DNA from: DATBLE01 sp036555585
GTDB lineage: Bacteria; Actinomycetota; Thermoleophilia; Gaiellales; Gaiellaceae
Assembly: GCA_036555585.1 (NCBI GenBank)
Contig: DATBLE010000012.1
Coordinates: forward strand, 124,001-188,000
Length of the DNA stretch: 64,000 nucleotides
Direction of reading: 5' to 3'
Shown here: positions 8,011-15,524 of the stretch, piece by piece
How the letters are laid out: the number at the start of each line of letters is the position of its first letter
How positions within the stretch are numbered: the first letter of the stretch is position 1
Made by a program: the position numbers and the translations under genes
Notes under the pieces: model-generated
Told to the model about the DNA's origin: nothing
The model's input: only the letters and a program-made list of their open reading frames with translations
Databases searched by the model: none

Positions 8011-8504
8011 CGGGCGACGCCCTCGAGGCTGCGAGGCGGAAGCGGCGGTCCGACGATCTCGTTGCCGTACTCGGCTCCCACACGCCTGAGCTTCTCCACG
8101 TCGGGTGGCCCCGCGGGCGGCAACCCCTCGGCCTCCGGCGGCCTGCCGGCCTCGGCGAAGAAGCGCTCGCCACCGCCCGGGCTCAAGAGCGTCAGCATGC
8201 GGGCCGGCCGGTCGCCCTCGACCACGAAGGTGTGCGGCACCCCGCGCGGGAGGAACGCGTAGGCGCCAGGCCCCGCGGAGAACGTCTCGTCGCCGCAGAC
8301 CATCGTCAGCTCGCCTTCGAGCACCCAGAACGCCTCGTCCTCGCGGTGGTGGACGTGGAGCGGCGGGGACGACCCGGGCGCGATCAGCGACTCGAAGAGC
8401 CCGTACGCCCCGCCGGTCGTCTCCGCCGTCGCCTTGATCGTCATCCTGTTCGGCTGGAACCACACGGCCTCGCCTTCGCCTGCCGGAACGAACGTGCCTG
8501 CCAT
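8007..8504 (-). CDS. Cupin-domain protein
   Basis: 165 residues with one cupin barrel. Cupin motif 1 is PPLHVHHREDEAFWVLEGEL (His, His and Glu metal ligands). Motif 2 is PRGVPHTFVVEGD. This resembles quercetin-dioxygenase-like cupins but the substrate is unknown. ATG 8504 has a good Shine-Dalgarno (GAGGAGG). It is divergent from a TetR-type regulator across a 63-base region with an inverted repeat, so it is the probable regulated target. Confidence 0.85.
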   Translation of the reverse strand: MAGTFVPAGEGEAVWFQPNRMTIKATAETTGGAYGLFESLIAPGSSPPLHVHHREDEAFWVLEGELTMVCGDETFSAGPGAYAFLPRGVPHTFVVEGDRPARMLTLLSPGGGERFFAEAGRPPEAEGLPPAGPPDVEKLRRVGAEYGNEIVGPPLPPRSLEGVAR

Positions 8505-8523
8505 CGACCCCTCCTCGGATTGA

Positions 8524-8550
8524 TGTGCACATGTGTGCAGTAAGTGCACA
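8524..8550. promoter_or_regulatory. Putative TetR operator
   Basis: A perfect inverted repeat TGTGCAC (8524-8530) / GTGCACA (8544-8550) with a 13-base spacer, in the divergent cupin/TetR promoter region and just upstream of the TetR -10 at 8555. An autoregulatory operator is the likely role. Confidence 0.5.
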
Positions 8551-8554
8551 GATG

Positions 8555-8560
8555 TATACT
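8555..8560 (+). promoter_or_regulatory. Leaderless -10 (TATACT) for TetR gene
   Basis: TATACT, then 7 nt, then GTG 8568. Confidence 0.6.
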
Positions 8561-8567
8561 CACGACG

Positions 8568-9161
8568 GTGAGCGAAGTCAAGGAGGGACGGCCGAGGCAA
8601 CGAGAGCGGACGCGTCAGGCGATCGTCCGGGCCGCGGCGGAGCTCCTGGACCAGGGCCTGCACCCCTCGGCCGGCGAGATCGCCGCAGCGGCCGGCGTGT
8701 CCCGCAGGACGTTGTACCTCCACTTCACGACGGTCGAGCACCTGCTCGCCGACGCGGCGCTGGAAGCGGCCCGCGAGCTCGTCGAGCCGGAGTTCGAGCC
8801 AGCCGACGATCCGGCCGAGCGGCTCGAGGCCCTGGTCCGCGCGATGCAGCGGAACTCGGGCGCCACCGAGGAGCTCGGCCGGATCATCATCCGCCACACG
8901 CTGGATGCCGCCCCCGGCGACGGCAGCCGGCCCCGGCGCGGGTACCGCCGGATCGAGTGGCTCGAGCGGGCGCTCGAGCCGGCGCGCTCCGGGCTCGCGG
9001 CGAAGGACTTCGAGCGGCTGGTCTCGGCGCTGACCCTGCTCGTCGGCTGGGAGGCGATGATCGTCCTCCGCGACCTGCGCGGCCTGACCCCGAGGCAGGC
9101 CGAGGACGTCTCGGCCTGGGCGGCCGACGCCCTCCTGGCCGCTACGCGCCGTGCTCGATGA
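8568..9161 (+). CDS. TetR-family transcriptional regulator
   Basis: 197 residues. The N-terminal TetR helix-turn-helix includes RTRQAIVRAAAELL, EIAAAAGVSRRTLYLHF and the following helix (about residues 14-62). The C-terminal ligand domain is not diagnostic. GTG 8568 is chosen from the -10 at 8555. Divergent placement next to the cupin gene suggests that it represses that gene and itself through the TGTGCAC inverted repeat. Confidence 0.88.
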   Translation: MSEVKEGRPRQRERTRQAIVRAAAELLDQGLHPSAGEIAAAAGVSRRTLYLHFTTVEHLLADAALEAARELVEPEFEPADDPAERLEALVRAMQRNSGATEELGRIIIRHTLDAAPGDGSRPRRGYRRIEWLERALEPARSGLAAKDFERLVSALTLLVGWEAMIVLRDLRGLTPRQAEDVSAWAADALLAATRRAR

Positions 9162-9200
9162 GCTCGACGCGGTCGTGGTCCAGCTTCACCGTCGGCACGG

Positions 9201-9602
9201 TCAGCGTGGAACGATCGTGGGCAGCCTGGCGGCTTTCGCGCCATGCAGCAGACGCGTGTCGTAGGCGATGAGGCCACCGAGGGCAGCTCCGAGGGCCTGA
9301 GCAGATGCGATGTGAATCGCGTCCAGCGGGCGCAGCTTCAGCGGCTTCAGGTGGGCGGCCGCGTCGAGAATGGCGTCGTCGATCGCCAGCAGATCGAGGT
9401 CCGCGACGACGCGCTCAGCGAGGCGACGCGCCGCCGATCCCGCCGGAGCACAAGCACGCACCAGCTCTGTGCGGACGAGGGCACTCGAGATATGCCTTTG
9501 CCACCGTCTGAGCTCGACCGCCAACGCAGCCGACTCCGCCTCGGCGAGGACAAGCTTCACCAGCGCCGACGTGTCGAGATAGACGGCCGGCGATGCGCTC
9601 AA
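9201..9602 (-). CDS. vapC: VapC-type PIN-domain ribonuclease toxin
   Basis: 133 residues with the PIN-domain acidic set: YLDTSALVKL (first Asp), ALVRTELVRA (Glu), LRPLDAIHIASA (Asp) and AYDTRLL (last Asp). The toxin is expected to cleave RNA, commonly initiator tRNA or rRNA. The start is TTG 9602, overlapping the antitoxin stop as TTGA, so translation is coupled to the antitoxin. Confidence 0.9.
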   Translation of the reverse strand: MSASPAVYLDTSALVKLVLAEAESAALAVELRRWQRHISSALVRTELVRACAPAGSAARRLAERVVADLDLLAIDDAILDAAAHLKPLKLRPLDAIHIASAQALGAALGGLIAYDTRLLHGAKAARLPTIVPR

Positions 9603-9874
9603 AGAGGCTCTTCGCGCTGCTCCTCCAGCGCGTGCGTTCCGTCACGGGAGATCGACCTCGCCAGCGGCCTGACTTCGGTCAGCATGCCGCTTCCGCGTCT
9701 CAACTTCCCCTCCGCGACCAGCCGGTCGAATGGATCGGCCCGGTCGGCCCAGGGCGACAGCACCGCAACAGGACGACCGTGCTCGGTCACAGTCAGACGC
9801 TCCCCGGAGCGCACCCGACGCAGGTAGCGGCTCAGATCCTGGCGCAGCTCACGGATACCGACACGGTCGTCCAC
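9599..9874 (-). CDS. vapB: VapB-type antitoxin, Phd/YefM family
   Basis: 91 residues. The Phd/YefM DNA-binding fold is seen in VGIRELRQDLSRYLRRVRSGERLTVTEHGRPVAVL. The C-terminal tail would wrap the toxin. GTG 9874 lies 7 nt after TACATT. A 9-base inverted repeat overlaps that hexamer, so the protein can shut off its own leaderless promoter. First gene of the two-gene operon. Confidence 0.9.
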   Translation of the reverse strand: MDDRVGIRELRQDLSRYLRRVRSGERLTVTEHGRPVAVLSPWADRADPFDRLVAEGKLRRGSGMLTEVRPLARSISRDGTHALEEQREEPL

Positions 9875-9880
9875 GCACCG

Positions 9881-9907
9881 AAATGTAGCACATTTGTAGC
9901 TACATTT
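9881..9907. promoter_or_regulatory. vapBC operator over the -10
   Basis: Perfect 9-base arms AAATGTAGC (9881-9889) and GCTACATTT (9899-9907) with a 9-base centre. The proximal arm contains the minus-strand -10 hexamer TACATT (9882-9887), 7 nt from GTG 9874. The location predicts direct occlusion of RNA polymerase by the VapBC complex. Confidence 0.7.
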
Positions 9908-9918
9908 CTGGGCGTGGC

Positions 9919-10311
9919 CTAACCGATCTCGATCAGCTCGATCCGGTACGAGTCGGGATCGCGCACGAAGCAGAGCCGGTTGCCGCCGTCGCGCACGGTG
10001 TACGGCGGGCGCTCCGGCTCGATCCCCTGCTGCGCGAGCCGGGCGAGCGTGCCGTCCAGGTCCTCGACGCCGATCGCGACGTGGCCGTAGCCGGTGCCGA
10101 GGTCGTAGGAACGACCGTCGTGGTTGAAGGTCAGCTCGAGCACGTTCTCCTGGTCGCCGATCGAGAAGAAGTAGTTGGTCGCCTCGAGCTCCCCGTTGCG
10201 GACGATGTCCATCTCGCTCGCGAACCGGAACCCGAGCGCCTCGTAGAACGCACGACTCTTTGCCGGATCGGTGATGCGAACCATGGTGTGGAGGAGGCGC
10301 TCGATGCGCAT
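9919..10311 (-). CDS. Glyoxalase I-like VOC protein
   Basis: 130 residues of the vicinal oxygen chelate superfamily, close to lactoylglutathione lyase: LLHTMVRITDPAKSRAFYEALGF, ENVLELTFNHDG, GYGHVAIGVEDLDG and FVRDPDSYRIELIE. The metal ligands His, Glu, His and Glu are all visible. It likely isomerises the methylglyoxal-thiol adduct; actinobacterial thiols differ from glutathione, so the cosubstrate is open. ATG 10311 follows GAGGGGTAGG. Confidence 0.88.
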   Translation of the reverse strand: MRIERLLHTMVRITDPAKSRAFYEALGFRFASEMDIVRNGELEATNYFFSIGDQENVLELTFNHDGRSYDLGTGYGHVAIGVEDLDGTLARLAQQGIEPERPPYTVRDGGNRLCFVRDPDSYRIELIEIG

Positions 10312-10395
10312 GATCCTACCCCTCGCAACAGCGCTCGAGAGCATCCGCCGCCGGCGCGCAGCGATGCGTTGGCGTCGACCAGCTCTGCCCGGCGA

Positions 10396-12330
10396 TCAGG
10401 GACGGACGGCGCGGTAGCCGACGCCGCGCACGGTCTCGATCATGCCGGCGTGCCGTCCGAGCTTGCGTCGGAGGGCGCTGATGACGGTCTCGATCACGTT
10501 GCTCCCGCCGGTCCAGTCGGTGCCCCAGACGTCGCGGAGGATCGCGCGACGTTCGACGGCCCTGCCCTCGCGATCGAGCAGGTAGCGGAGCAGATCGAAC
10601 TCGAGTGGCGTGAGGTCGACGCGGGCGCCGTCGATCACGAGCTGGCGCTGTTGCTCGTCGAGCAGTTCGTCGTCGAGCTCGAGGTCGCCCGCGACGAGCC
10701 TGCCGAGCCAGCCGTCGACCGAGGCAGGGCCGAGGTCGAGGGCGAGCACGTGGTAGGCCACGCCGCCGAGGTCGACGGGGCCGCCGCGCACGGGGACGAA
10801 CCCGAGCGGCGCCAGCGTCGGCCCGTGCTGCTCGATCGCGGCGACGACGGTGTAGACGCGCCGCAGCTCGGGTCGCAGCGCCAGGTACTCGCGCTTGATG
10901 TCGAGCCAGCAGGCGGCCTGTGCCGGGGAGAGCCCCTCGCCCGTGTCCGCGGCGAGCATCGAACGGATTGCGAGCGCGCGTCGCTCACGTCCGAGCGGGT
11001 CGCGCCGTAGGTCGTCCCGGATCAGGGCGGCAGCGGGGTCGCCGGCTGCGAGCGGGTGCGGCAGTGCGTCGGGGTCGCAGACGCAGACGTACGCCTCGAC
11101 GTCTCCGCCGCGTCCACGGGCGACGCGGAAACTGGCCGGCGCGTGATCCCACCAGGTCTCGACCAGCCTGGCGGCCTCGCGCGGCTCGTGCCGACGCGCG
11201 ATCGCCGCGATTCGCGGCCCGTCACCGGCGCGGGCCGGTTCGAGCAGGTGCGTACGCCGGCCCGTCGGGAAGAAGGACTCGCGTACGAGCGGCTGCTCGA
11301 GCAGGTACAGCGCGTCCGCGGTCGCGCGCCAGAGGTCGTTTCGGCCGGCCTCGGACAGCTCCCGTCGCAGAACGTGCCAGGCCGCGACCCGATAGCGCCG
11401 GTACGTTGCCGGATCGGTCGCCTTCAGCGAGGCGGCGACGGCCTCGCGGATCGTGTCGTGCAGGACGAGCCCGTCCGGATCGGACTCGACGAAGGGCAGG
11501 CGGCGCAGCCGGTCGAGTGAGAGATCGGCGTCGTCCCCGTCGAGCATGGCGGCCAGCAGCGCCCGCGTGGGTCTCCGAACGACCGACGCGGCGTCGAGTG
11601 CCCACCGGGTCTCGCGGTCGAGACCGGCGAGGTAGATGCGCGTCAGCTCGTCGACGACGGCGCCGGTAGCGAGCGACTCGAGGTCGAAATCGGGGCGGTT
11701 TGCCAGCGCAGCGGCGGATAGGCGCAGCGAGAGCGGATGGCCGCGAGCGATCCGGTCGATGCGAGCGGCGTCGGGAGGCGCGACGCCGGCACGGCGCAGC
11801 AGCTCTTCGGCCTCGTCGCGGCGGAGGTTGCCGAGCGGCAGCGGCTCGAACAGCTCGCCCAACTCCGCAGGCCAAGCCGAGACCGGCTCGTCACGACCGG
11901 CGAGAAGGAGACGGGAGGTGTCGGGGACGCTCGGCAGCAGCACTTGGCGGATCCAGTCGTCGAGGAGCGCGAGGGCCTCGTAGTGGTCGACGGCAAGCAC
12001 GGTCCGTGTCGCCCGCGCGCCGAGCGCGGCCGCGACCTGCGGGAGCGGGCCAGGCTCGCGGCCGAGCCTCGCGGCGAGCACGTCGACGAAGCCTCTCTCC
12101 GTCGGCTCGATCGTGCGCCCGTCCAGGGACACGACGGCGGCGCCGCGCTCACGCGCGTCCGCTGCGAACGCCACGAGCAGCGTGGACTTACCGACCCCGG
12201 CGAGGCCGTGGACGAACACGGCAACCGGCACGTCCTCGAGGACGAGGTCCAGCAGAGCGGCCCGCTCGCGGTCGCGGCCGACGAGCCGGGCCGTCTGCTG
12301 GTCGAGTAGCACGCCGAGCGTCGATCCCAC
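10396..12330 (-). CDS. STAND-like ATPase regulator with C-terminal winged helix
   Basis: 644 residues. Residues 15-270 form an AAA/STAND ATPase with Walker A GLAGVGKST (42-50), Walker B-like VLAVDHYEAL and a sensor-like LLLAGRDE. About 270-540 is helical and then GNAT-like (EQHGPTLAPLGFVPV). About 545-644 is an OmpR/PhoB-type winged helix (LTPLEFDLLRYLLDREGRAVERRAILRDVWGTDW). SARP/AfsR relatives put the winged helix at the N-terminus, so the order here is reversed. It lies 12 bases after the ABM-like gene in the same operon and probably binds the direct repeats at 12741-12770. Confidence 0.82.
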   Translation of the reverse strand: MGSTLGVLLDQQTARLVGRDRERAALLDLVLEDVPVAVFVHGLAGVGKSTLLVAFAADARERGAAVVSLDGRTIEPTERGFVDVLAARLGREPGPLPQVAAALGARATRTVLAVDHYEALALLDDWIRQVLLPSVPDTSRLLLAGRDEPVSAWPAELGELFEPLPLGNLRRDEAEELLRRAGVAPPDAARIDRIARGHPLSLRLSAAALANRPDFDLESLATGAVVDELTRIYLAGLDRETRWALDAASVVRRPTRALLAAMLDGDDADLSLDRLRRLPFVESDPDGLVLHDTIREAVAASLKATDPATYRRYRVAAWHVLRRELSEAGRNDLWRATADALYLLEQPLVRESFFPTGRRTHLLEPARAGDGPRIAAIARRHEPREAARLVETWWDHAPASFRVARGRGGDVEAYVCVCDPDALPHPLAAGDPAAALIRDDLRRDPLGRERRALAIRSMLAADTGEGLSPAQAACWLDIKREYLALRPELRRVYTVVAAIEQHGPTLAPLGFVPVRGGPVDLGGVAYHVLALDLGPASVDGWLGRLVAGDLELDDELLDEQQRQLVIDGARVDLTPLEFDLLRYLLDREGRAVERRAILRDVWGTDWTGGSNVIETVISALRRKLGRHAGMIETVRGVGYRAVRP

Positions 12331-12342
12331 CGCCTGCCAAGT

Positions 12343-12678
12343 CTAGGCAGCAGCCTCCGTGGCGGACAGCCGGGCAAGGCCCCGCGTGGTGAGTGCGGTG
12401 GGAGCAGCGAGCGTGTCGAGAATCGACGAGCGGAAGCCGGCGAAGGCCGGGTTCCGGCGGGCGGCCGTGAGCAGCTCGCCGTCCGCGTAGTCCTCGGCCG
12501 CGGCGCGGTCGGTCCAGAGGTAGACGCCGCCGTACGTGTTCTCGCCGGGATCGGCGAGCCATGCCTTTGCGATCAGCCCGGGCAGGCGCGCGAACGCCGG
12601 GGCGATCCGCTCGGCGTGGGCCTCGTAATCCGCAGGGTCGATCCCGGCGAGCTGGAATTGAACGATCTGCACCACCAT
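12343..12678 (-). CDS. ABM/YdhR-like dimeric alpha-beta barrel protein
   Basis: 111 residues of the ferredoxin-like alpha/beta barrel type found in monooxygenase-like and stress-related YdhR proteins (VVQIVQFQLAGIDPADYEAHAERIAPAFARLPGL, TYGGVYLWTDRAAAEDY). No catalytic assignment is possible. ATG 12678 is 5 nt from AGGAGG; a GTG one codon upstream is too close to it. It is the first gene of the operon with the STAND-like regulator, which probably controls it. Confidence 0.72.
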   Translation of the reverse strand: MVVQIVQFQLAGIDPADYEAHAERIAPAFARLPGLIAKAWLADPGENTYGGVYLWTDRAAAEDYADGELLTAARRNPAFAGFRSSILDTLAAPTALTTRGLARLSATEAAA

Positions 12679-12716
12679 CACTGCCTCCTGTCGTTGTCGG
12701 AACGGGTGCCCTCTCG

Positions 12717-12722
12717 ACGCTA
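12717..12722 (-). promoter_or_regulatory. -10 (TAGCGT) for the ABM-regulator operon
   Basis: TAGCGT on the minus strand, giving a leader of roughly 30 nt that contains AGGAGG. No -35 match is present; the three direct repeats sit in its place. Confidence 0.45.
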
Positions 12723-12740
12723 GCTCGGGCCGGCCGTGCG

Positions 12741-12770
12741 TTCCTCAGAACTTCCTGAGCGCTTCCTGAG
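12741..12770. promoter_or_regulatory. Three 11-bp-phased direct repeats (OmpR-type site)
   Basis: TTCCTCAG (12741), TTCCTGAG (12752) and TTCCTGAG (12763), each 11 bases apart, one helical turn. This is the usual layout for tandem winged-helix regulator binding. They lie where the -35 element of the operon promoter at 12717 would be, the position of an activator that contacts sigma. The likely protein is the winged-helix ATPase at 10396. Confidence 0.6.
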
Positions 12771-12937
12771 GACCATCGCGCCGGTCCTCGTGAAGCCCCG
12801 GCCACGACCCACGAAGCCGGCAACCACGTCCCGTTGTCTCGACTAGGCGCGGGGAGCGGGTCGAGGCAGGCTGAACGTCGGCTGAGCTCCGCCTCGTCGT
12901 CCGGGAACGCGAAGAAGCACCGGCGGGCTCAGAGGAG

Positions 12938-12943
12938 TACCGT
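12938..12943 (+). promoter_or_regulatory. Leaderless -10 (TACCGT) for gene at 12950
   Basis: TACCGT, then 6 nt, then ATG 12950. Confidence 0.5.
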
Positions 12944-12949
12944 TCAGGG

Positions 12950-13735
12950 ATGGCGACCGCGACCCGCGAGCACCTGCTCGTCCGCGTCGAGCCGCCCTCG
13001 GCGCGGATCACGCTGAACCGGCCGGAGAAGCGGAACGCGCTCTCGCTCGCGCTGATGGAGGAGCTGATCACGGCGCTCGAGGAGGCCGGCGCCGACCCGG
13101 AGGTGCGCGCGATCGTGATCGAGGGCGCCGGCCCGGCGTTCTCGGCGGGACACGACCTCGGCGAGATGGTCGGCCGCGACGCCGCCTTCTACGAGCAGCT
13201 CTTCGACGTCTGCACGGTGATGATGGAGACGATCCACCGCCTGCCGCAACCCGTGATCGCCAAGGTGCACGGGATCGCGACCGCGGCGGGCTGCCAGCTC
13301 GTCGCCGCCTGTGACCTCGCGCTCGCCGCGACGGGAACGCGCTTCGCGACGCCAGGCGTCAGGATCGGCCTCTTCTGCTCCACGCCGATGGTGCCGCTCT
13401 CACGCGCGGTCGGCCGCAAGCGCGCCCTCGAGCTGCTGCTCACCGGGGAGCCGATCGACGCCGGGACGGCGTGCGAGTGGGGGCTGATCAACGGCGTCGT
13501 CCCGGGCGAGGAGCTCGAGGACGTCGTGCAGGACCTGGCGGCGAAGGTCGCCCGCTCGAGCCCGCTCACGGTGCGCATCGGCAAGCGGGCGTTCTACGAG
13601 CAGATCGAGCTCGACGAACGCGGCGCGTACGAGCTGACCCGCGGCGTGATGGCCGCGAACGCACAGGCGGACGACGCGCAGGAAGGCATGTCGGCCTTCC
13701 TCGAGAAGCGCGACCCGACCTGGTCGGGCCGCTAG
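12950..13735 (+). CDS. Enoyl-CoA hydratase/isomerase family protein, ECHDC3-like
   Basis: 261 residues with the crotonase fold: RITLNRPEKRNALS, the oxyanion-hole loop PAFSAGHDLGEM, and HGIATAAGCQLVAACDLALA. The later segment VRIGLFCSTPMVPLSRAVGRKRALELLLTGEPI matches the ECHDC3-type branch, whose substrate is poorly known. The usual second acidic residue for hydratase catalysis is not evident, so true enoyl-CoA hydration is doubtful. Monocistronic with a leaderless-type promoter. Confidence 0.85.
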   Translation: MATATREHLLVRVEPPSARITLNRPEKRNALSLALMEELITALEEAGADPEVRAIVIEGAGPAFSAGHDLGEMVGRDAAFYEQLFDVCTVMMETIHRLPQPVIAKVHGIATAAGCQLVAACDLALAATGTRFATPGVRIGLFCSTPMVPLSRAVGRKRALELLLTGEPIDAGTACEWGLINGVVPGEELEDVVQDLAAKVARSSPLTVRIGKRAFYEQIELDERGAYELTRGVMAANAQADDAQEGMSAFLEKRDPTWSGR

Positions 13736-13750
13736 GCGCGACCACCCCGG

Positions 13751-14569
13751 CTACACCGTGATCGTGAGCGAGGCGATCAGGCCGGCCGCCGGCTCCAGGC
13801 GCATCGTTCCGGCAGGCTCGTCCGGTGCGGCGAGCCAGGCATAGGTCGCGGTCGTCCCGGTCGCGTCGAGGAGGCGCACCTCGTCGTCGGGCGGGCGCCC
13901 GCGGTACGCCGCGACGATCTCGTCCCGGCCGGCGAACGGCCCGACGCCGGTGCCGTCGAGCTCGAGCACGGCGTCGGCCGCGAAGCACTCCCCGAGCGGG
14001 TCCCAGTCGCCGGTGCGGACGCCCTGGTTGTGGCGCGCGACGTACTCGTAGAGGAGGTCGACGCCGGGCGCGAGGCCGAGATCCTCCCGGACCAGGCCGA
14101 AGAGGATGCCGTCGGACCAGGCACCGTGGCGCAGGTATGCCTTCCGCTTGACCCCTTCGCGGACGAACCCCGCCTGCTCGGCGTGGGCGATTCCGCGCTC
14201 GTTGAAACCGTAGACCTCGAGCTGGAGGCGGTGGAAGCCGAGGTCCAGCAGAAGGTGGCGCTGGAACGCCTGCGCGGCCTGCCGGGCCACCCCCCGGCCG
14301 CGGAAATCGGGATGCATCGCGAGGCCGCCGAGGTTGGCGATCCGGCTTCGCTCGCTGAAGGTCTCGAACTCCATCAGCCCGCCCCGCACGCCGTCGACCT
14401 CGATCACGAAGACGCCGAAGGACGCCGGCTCGGCCTGCGAGCGCTCGATCCGGGCGAGCACGTCCTCGCGCTCGTTCGAGCGGTGCTTGGACAGGAACGG
14501 CTCGACCTCGTCGCGCGCCAGCAGCTCGACGGCGAAGTCGAGGTCGGTAGGGCCGGCCCTGCGAATCAC
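13751..14569 (-). CDS. GNAT acetyltransferase fused to SnoaL-like domain
   Basis: 272 residues. Residues 1 to about 160 form a GNAT domain related to RimJ/RimL acetyltransferases (LGGLAMHPDFRGRGVARQAAQAF is the acetyl-CoA pyrophosphate loop; HRLQLEVYGFNERGIAHAEQAGF follows). Residues about 168-272 form a SnoaL/NTF2-like domain (HNQGVRTGDWDPLGECFAADAVLELDG). GTG 14569 overlaps the EamA stop by 4 bases, so it is coupled to the transporter. The substrate is unknown. Confidence 0.8.
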   Translation of the reverse strand: MIRRAGPTDLDFAVELLARDEVEPFLSKHRSNEREDVLARIERSQAEPASFGVFVIEVDGVRGGLMEFETFSERSRIANLGGLAMHPDFRGRGVARQAAQAFQRHLLLDLGFHRLQLEVYGFNERGIAHAEQAGFVREGVKRKAYLRHGAWSDGILFGLVREDLGLAPGVDLLYEYVARHNQGVRTGDWDPLGECFAADAVLELDGTGVGPFAGRDEIVAAYRGRPPDDEVRLLDATGTTATYAWLAAPDEPAGTMRLEPAAGLIASLTITV

Positions 14570-15471
14570 GCGGCCTGATCCGCTACCGGCCGGCGCTGCG
14601 GGCGCCACACGCCCGAGCCGAGCGCCACACCGCCGAGGATCAGCCCGAGGCCGACCAGCATCGACGGCCGCAGCGGCTCGTCGAGGATCAGCGATCCGTA
14701 CAGCAGCGCGAACGCCGGGATCAGGTACGTGACGAAGGAGAGCCGCGCCGCGCCGAAGAGCCGCAGGATCCTGAACAGGAGCAGCTGCGCGACCGCGGTG
14801 CCGAGCACGGCCAGCCCGAGGAGGGACGCCACCGGCTTCCACCCCGGCGTGTGGTCGGGCAGCTGGAACAGGGCGAACGGCAGCAGGAGCAGACCGCCGT
14901 AGAGCATCGACGCGGTCGCGAGCACGGGCCCGGATGCACGACCGAGCGCGTGTTGGCCGTAGAGCCCGCCCGCCGCATACGAGACCGAGGCGAGCACAAC
15001 GGCGAGCGTCCCCGCGACCGCCCAGCCGCCGCCCTCCGGGTGGATGCCGGCGAGCACGCCGACGCCGAGGAGACCGACGAGGATGCCGACGAGCTTGATT
15101 CCGCTCGAGCGCTGGCTCGGGTTGAACTTGATCGCCAGCAGCGCGACGAAGATCGGAACCGACGCCTGGGCGATCGCGGCGACGCCGGAATCGATGTGCG
15201 TCTCGCCCCAGGCGATCAGCGTGAACGGGATCGCACCGTTGATCGCGCCGAACACGAGGCCCTCGCGCCAGGCCAGGCGCACGCCCAGGAGCGCGTTGCG
15301 CGCACCGGTCGTCGCCGCCAGGAACGCGAGCAGGAGCAGACCGGCGATCAGGAGGCGCAGCGTCATCAGCACCGTCGGCTCGAAGTCGCGCACGCCGACC
15401 TTGATGAACAGGTACGAGGCGCCCCAGATCGCCGCGAGCACGAGGATCAACGGGCCGTAGCGGCGGGACAT
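14566..15471 (-). CDS. EamA/DMT-family transporter
   Basis: 301 residues with about ten hydrophobic helices in two EamA repeats (start LILVLAAIWGASYLFIKVG; second repeat from about residue 150). This fold exports metabolites or drugs. ATG 15471 lies 6 nt after TACCGT; a purine stretch GAAGGG also precedes the start. It forms an operon with the downstream GNAT-SnoaL gene, which may modify the exported compound. Confidence 0.9.
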   Translation of the reverse strand: MSRRYGPLILVLAAIWGASYLFIKVGVRDFEPTVLMTLRLLIAGLLLLAFLAATTGARNALLGVRLAWREGLVFGAINGAIPFTLIAWGETHIDSGVAAIAQASVPIFVALLAIKFNPSQRSSGIKLVGILVGLLGVGVLAGIHPEGGGWAVAGTLAVVLASVSYAAGGLYGQHALGRASGPVLATASMLYGGLLLLPFALFQLPDHTPGWKPVASLLGLAVLGTAVAQLLLFRILRLFGAARLSFVTYLIPAFALLYGSLILDEPLRPSMLVGLGLILGGVALGSGVWRPQRRPVADQAA

Positions 15472-15477
15472 CCCTTC

Positions 15478-15483
15478 ACGGTA
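15478..15483 (-). promoter_or_regulatory. Leaderless -10 (TACCGT) for EamA gene
   Basis: TACCGT, then 6 nt, then ATG 15471 on the minus strand. Confidence 0.45.
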
Positions 15484-15512
15484 ACGCGGCCGGCACCGTC
15501 GGGCTTCCCGGC

Positions 15513-15518
15513 TACGAT
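15513..15518 (+). promoter_or_regulatory. Leaderless -10 (TACGAT) for purL
   Basis: TACGAT, then GAATCC, then CTG 15525. It is identical in sequence and spacing to the metB-like promoter at 31533, which supports CTG as the purL start. Confidence 0.5.
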
Positions 15519-15524
15519 GAATCC

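Noticed and set aside
5084..8173. A minus-strand open frame of over 1000 codons
   Set aside because: It runs antisense to the phosphotransferase-like gene and out of frame with the GH26-like gene. Its translation is Arg/Ala/Gly-rich low complexity, the usual shadow in high-GC DNA.
9142..9200. Minus-strand C-terminal-looking fragment (PTVKLDHDRVELIEHGA) after vapC
   Set aside because: It could be a remnant of a gene displaced by vapBC, but it is under 20 convincing residues with no recognised parent family, so it is not annotated.
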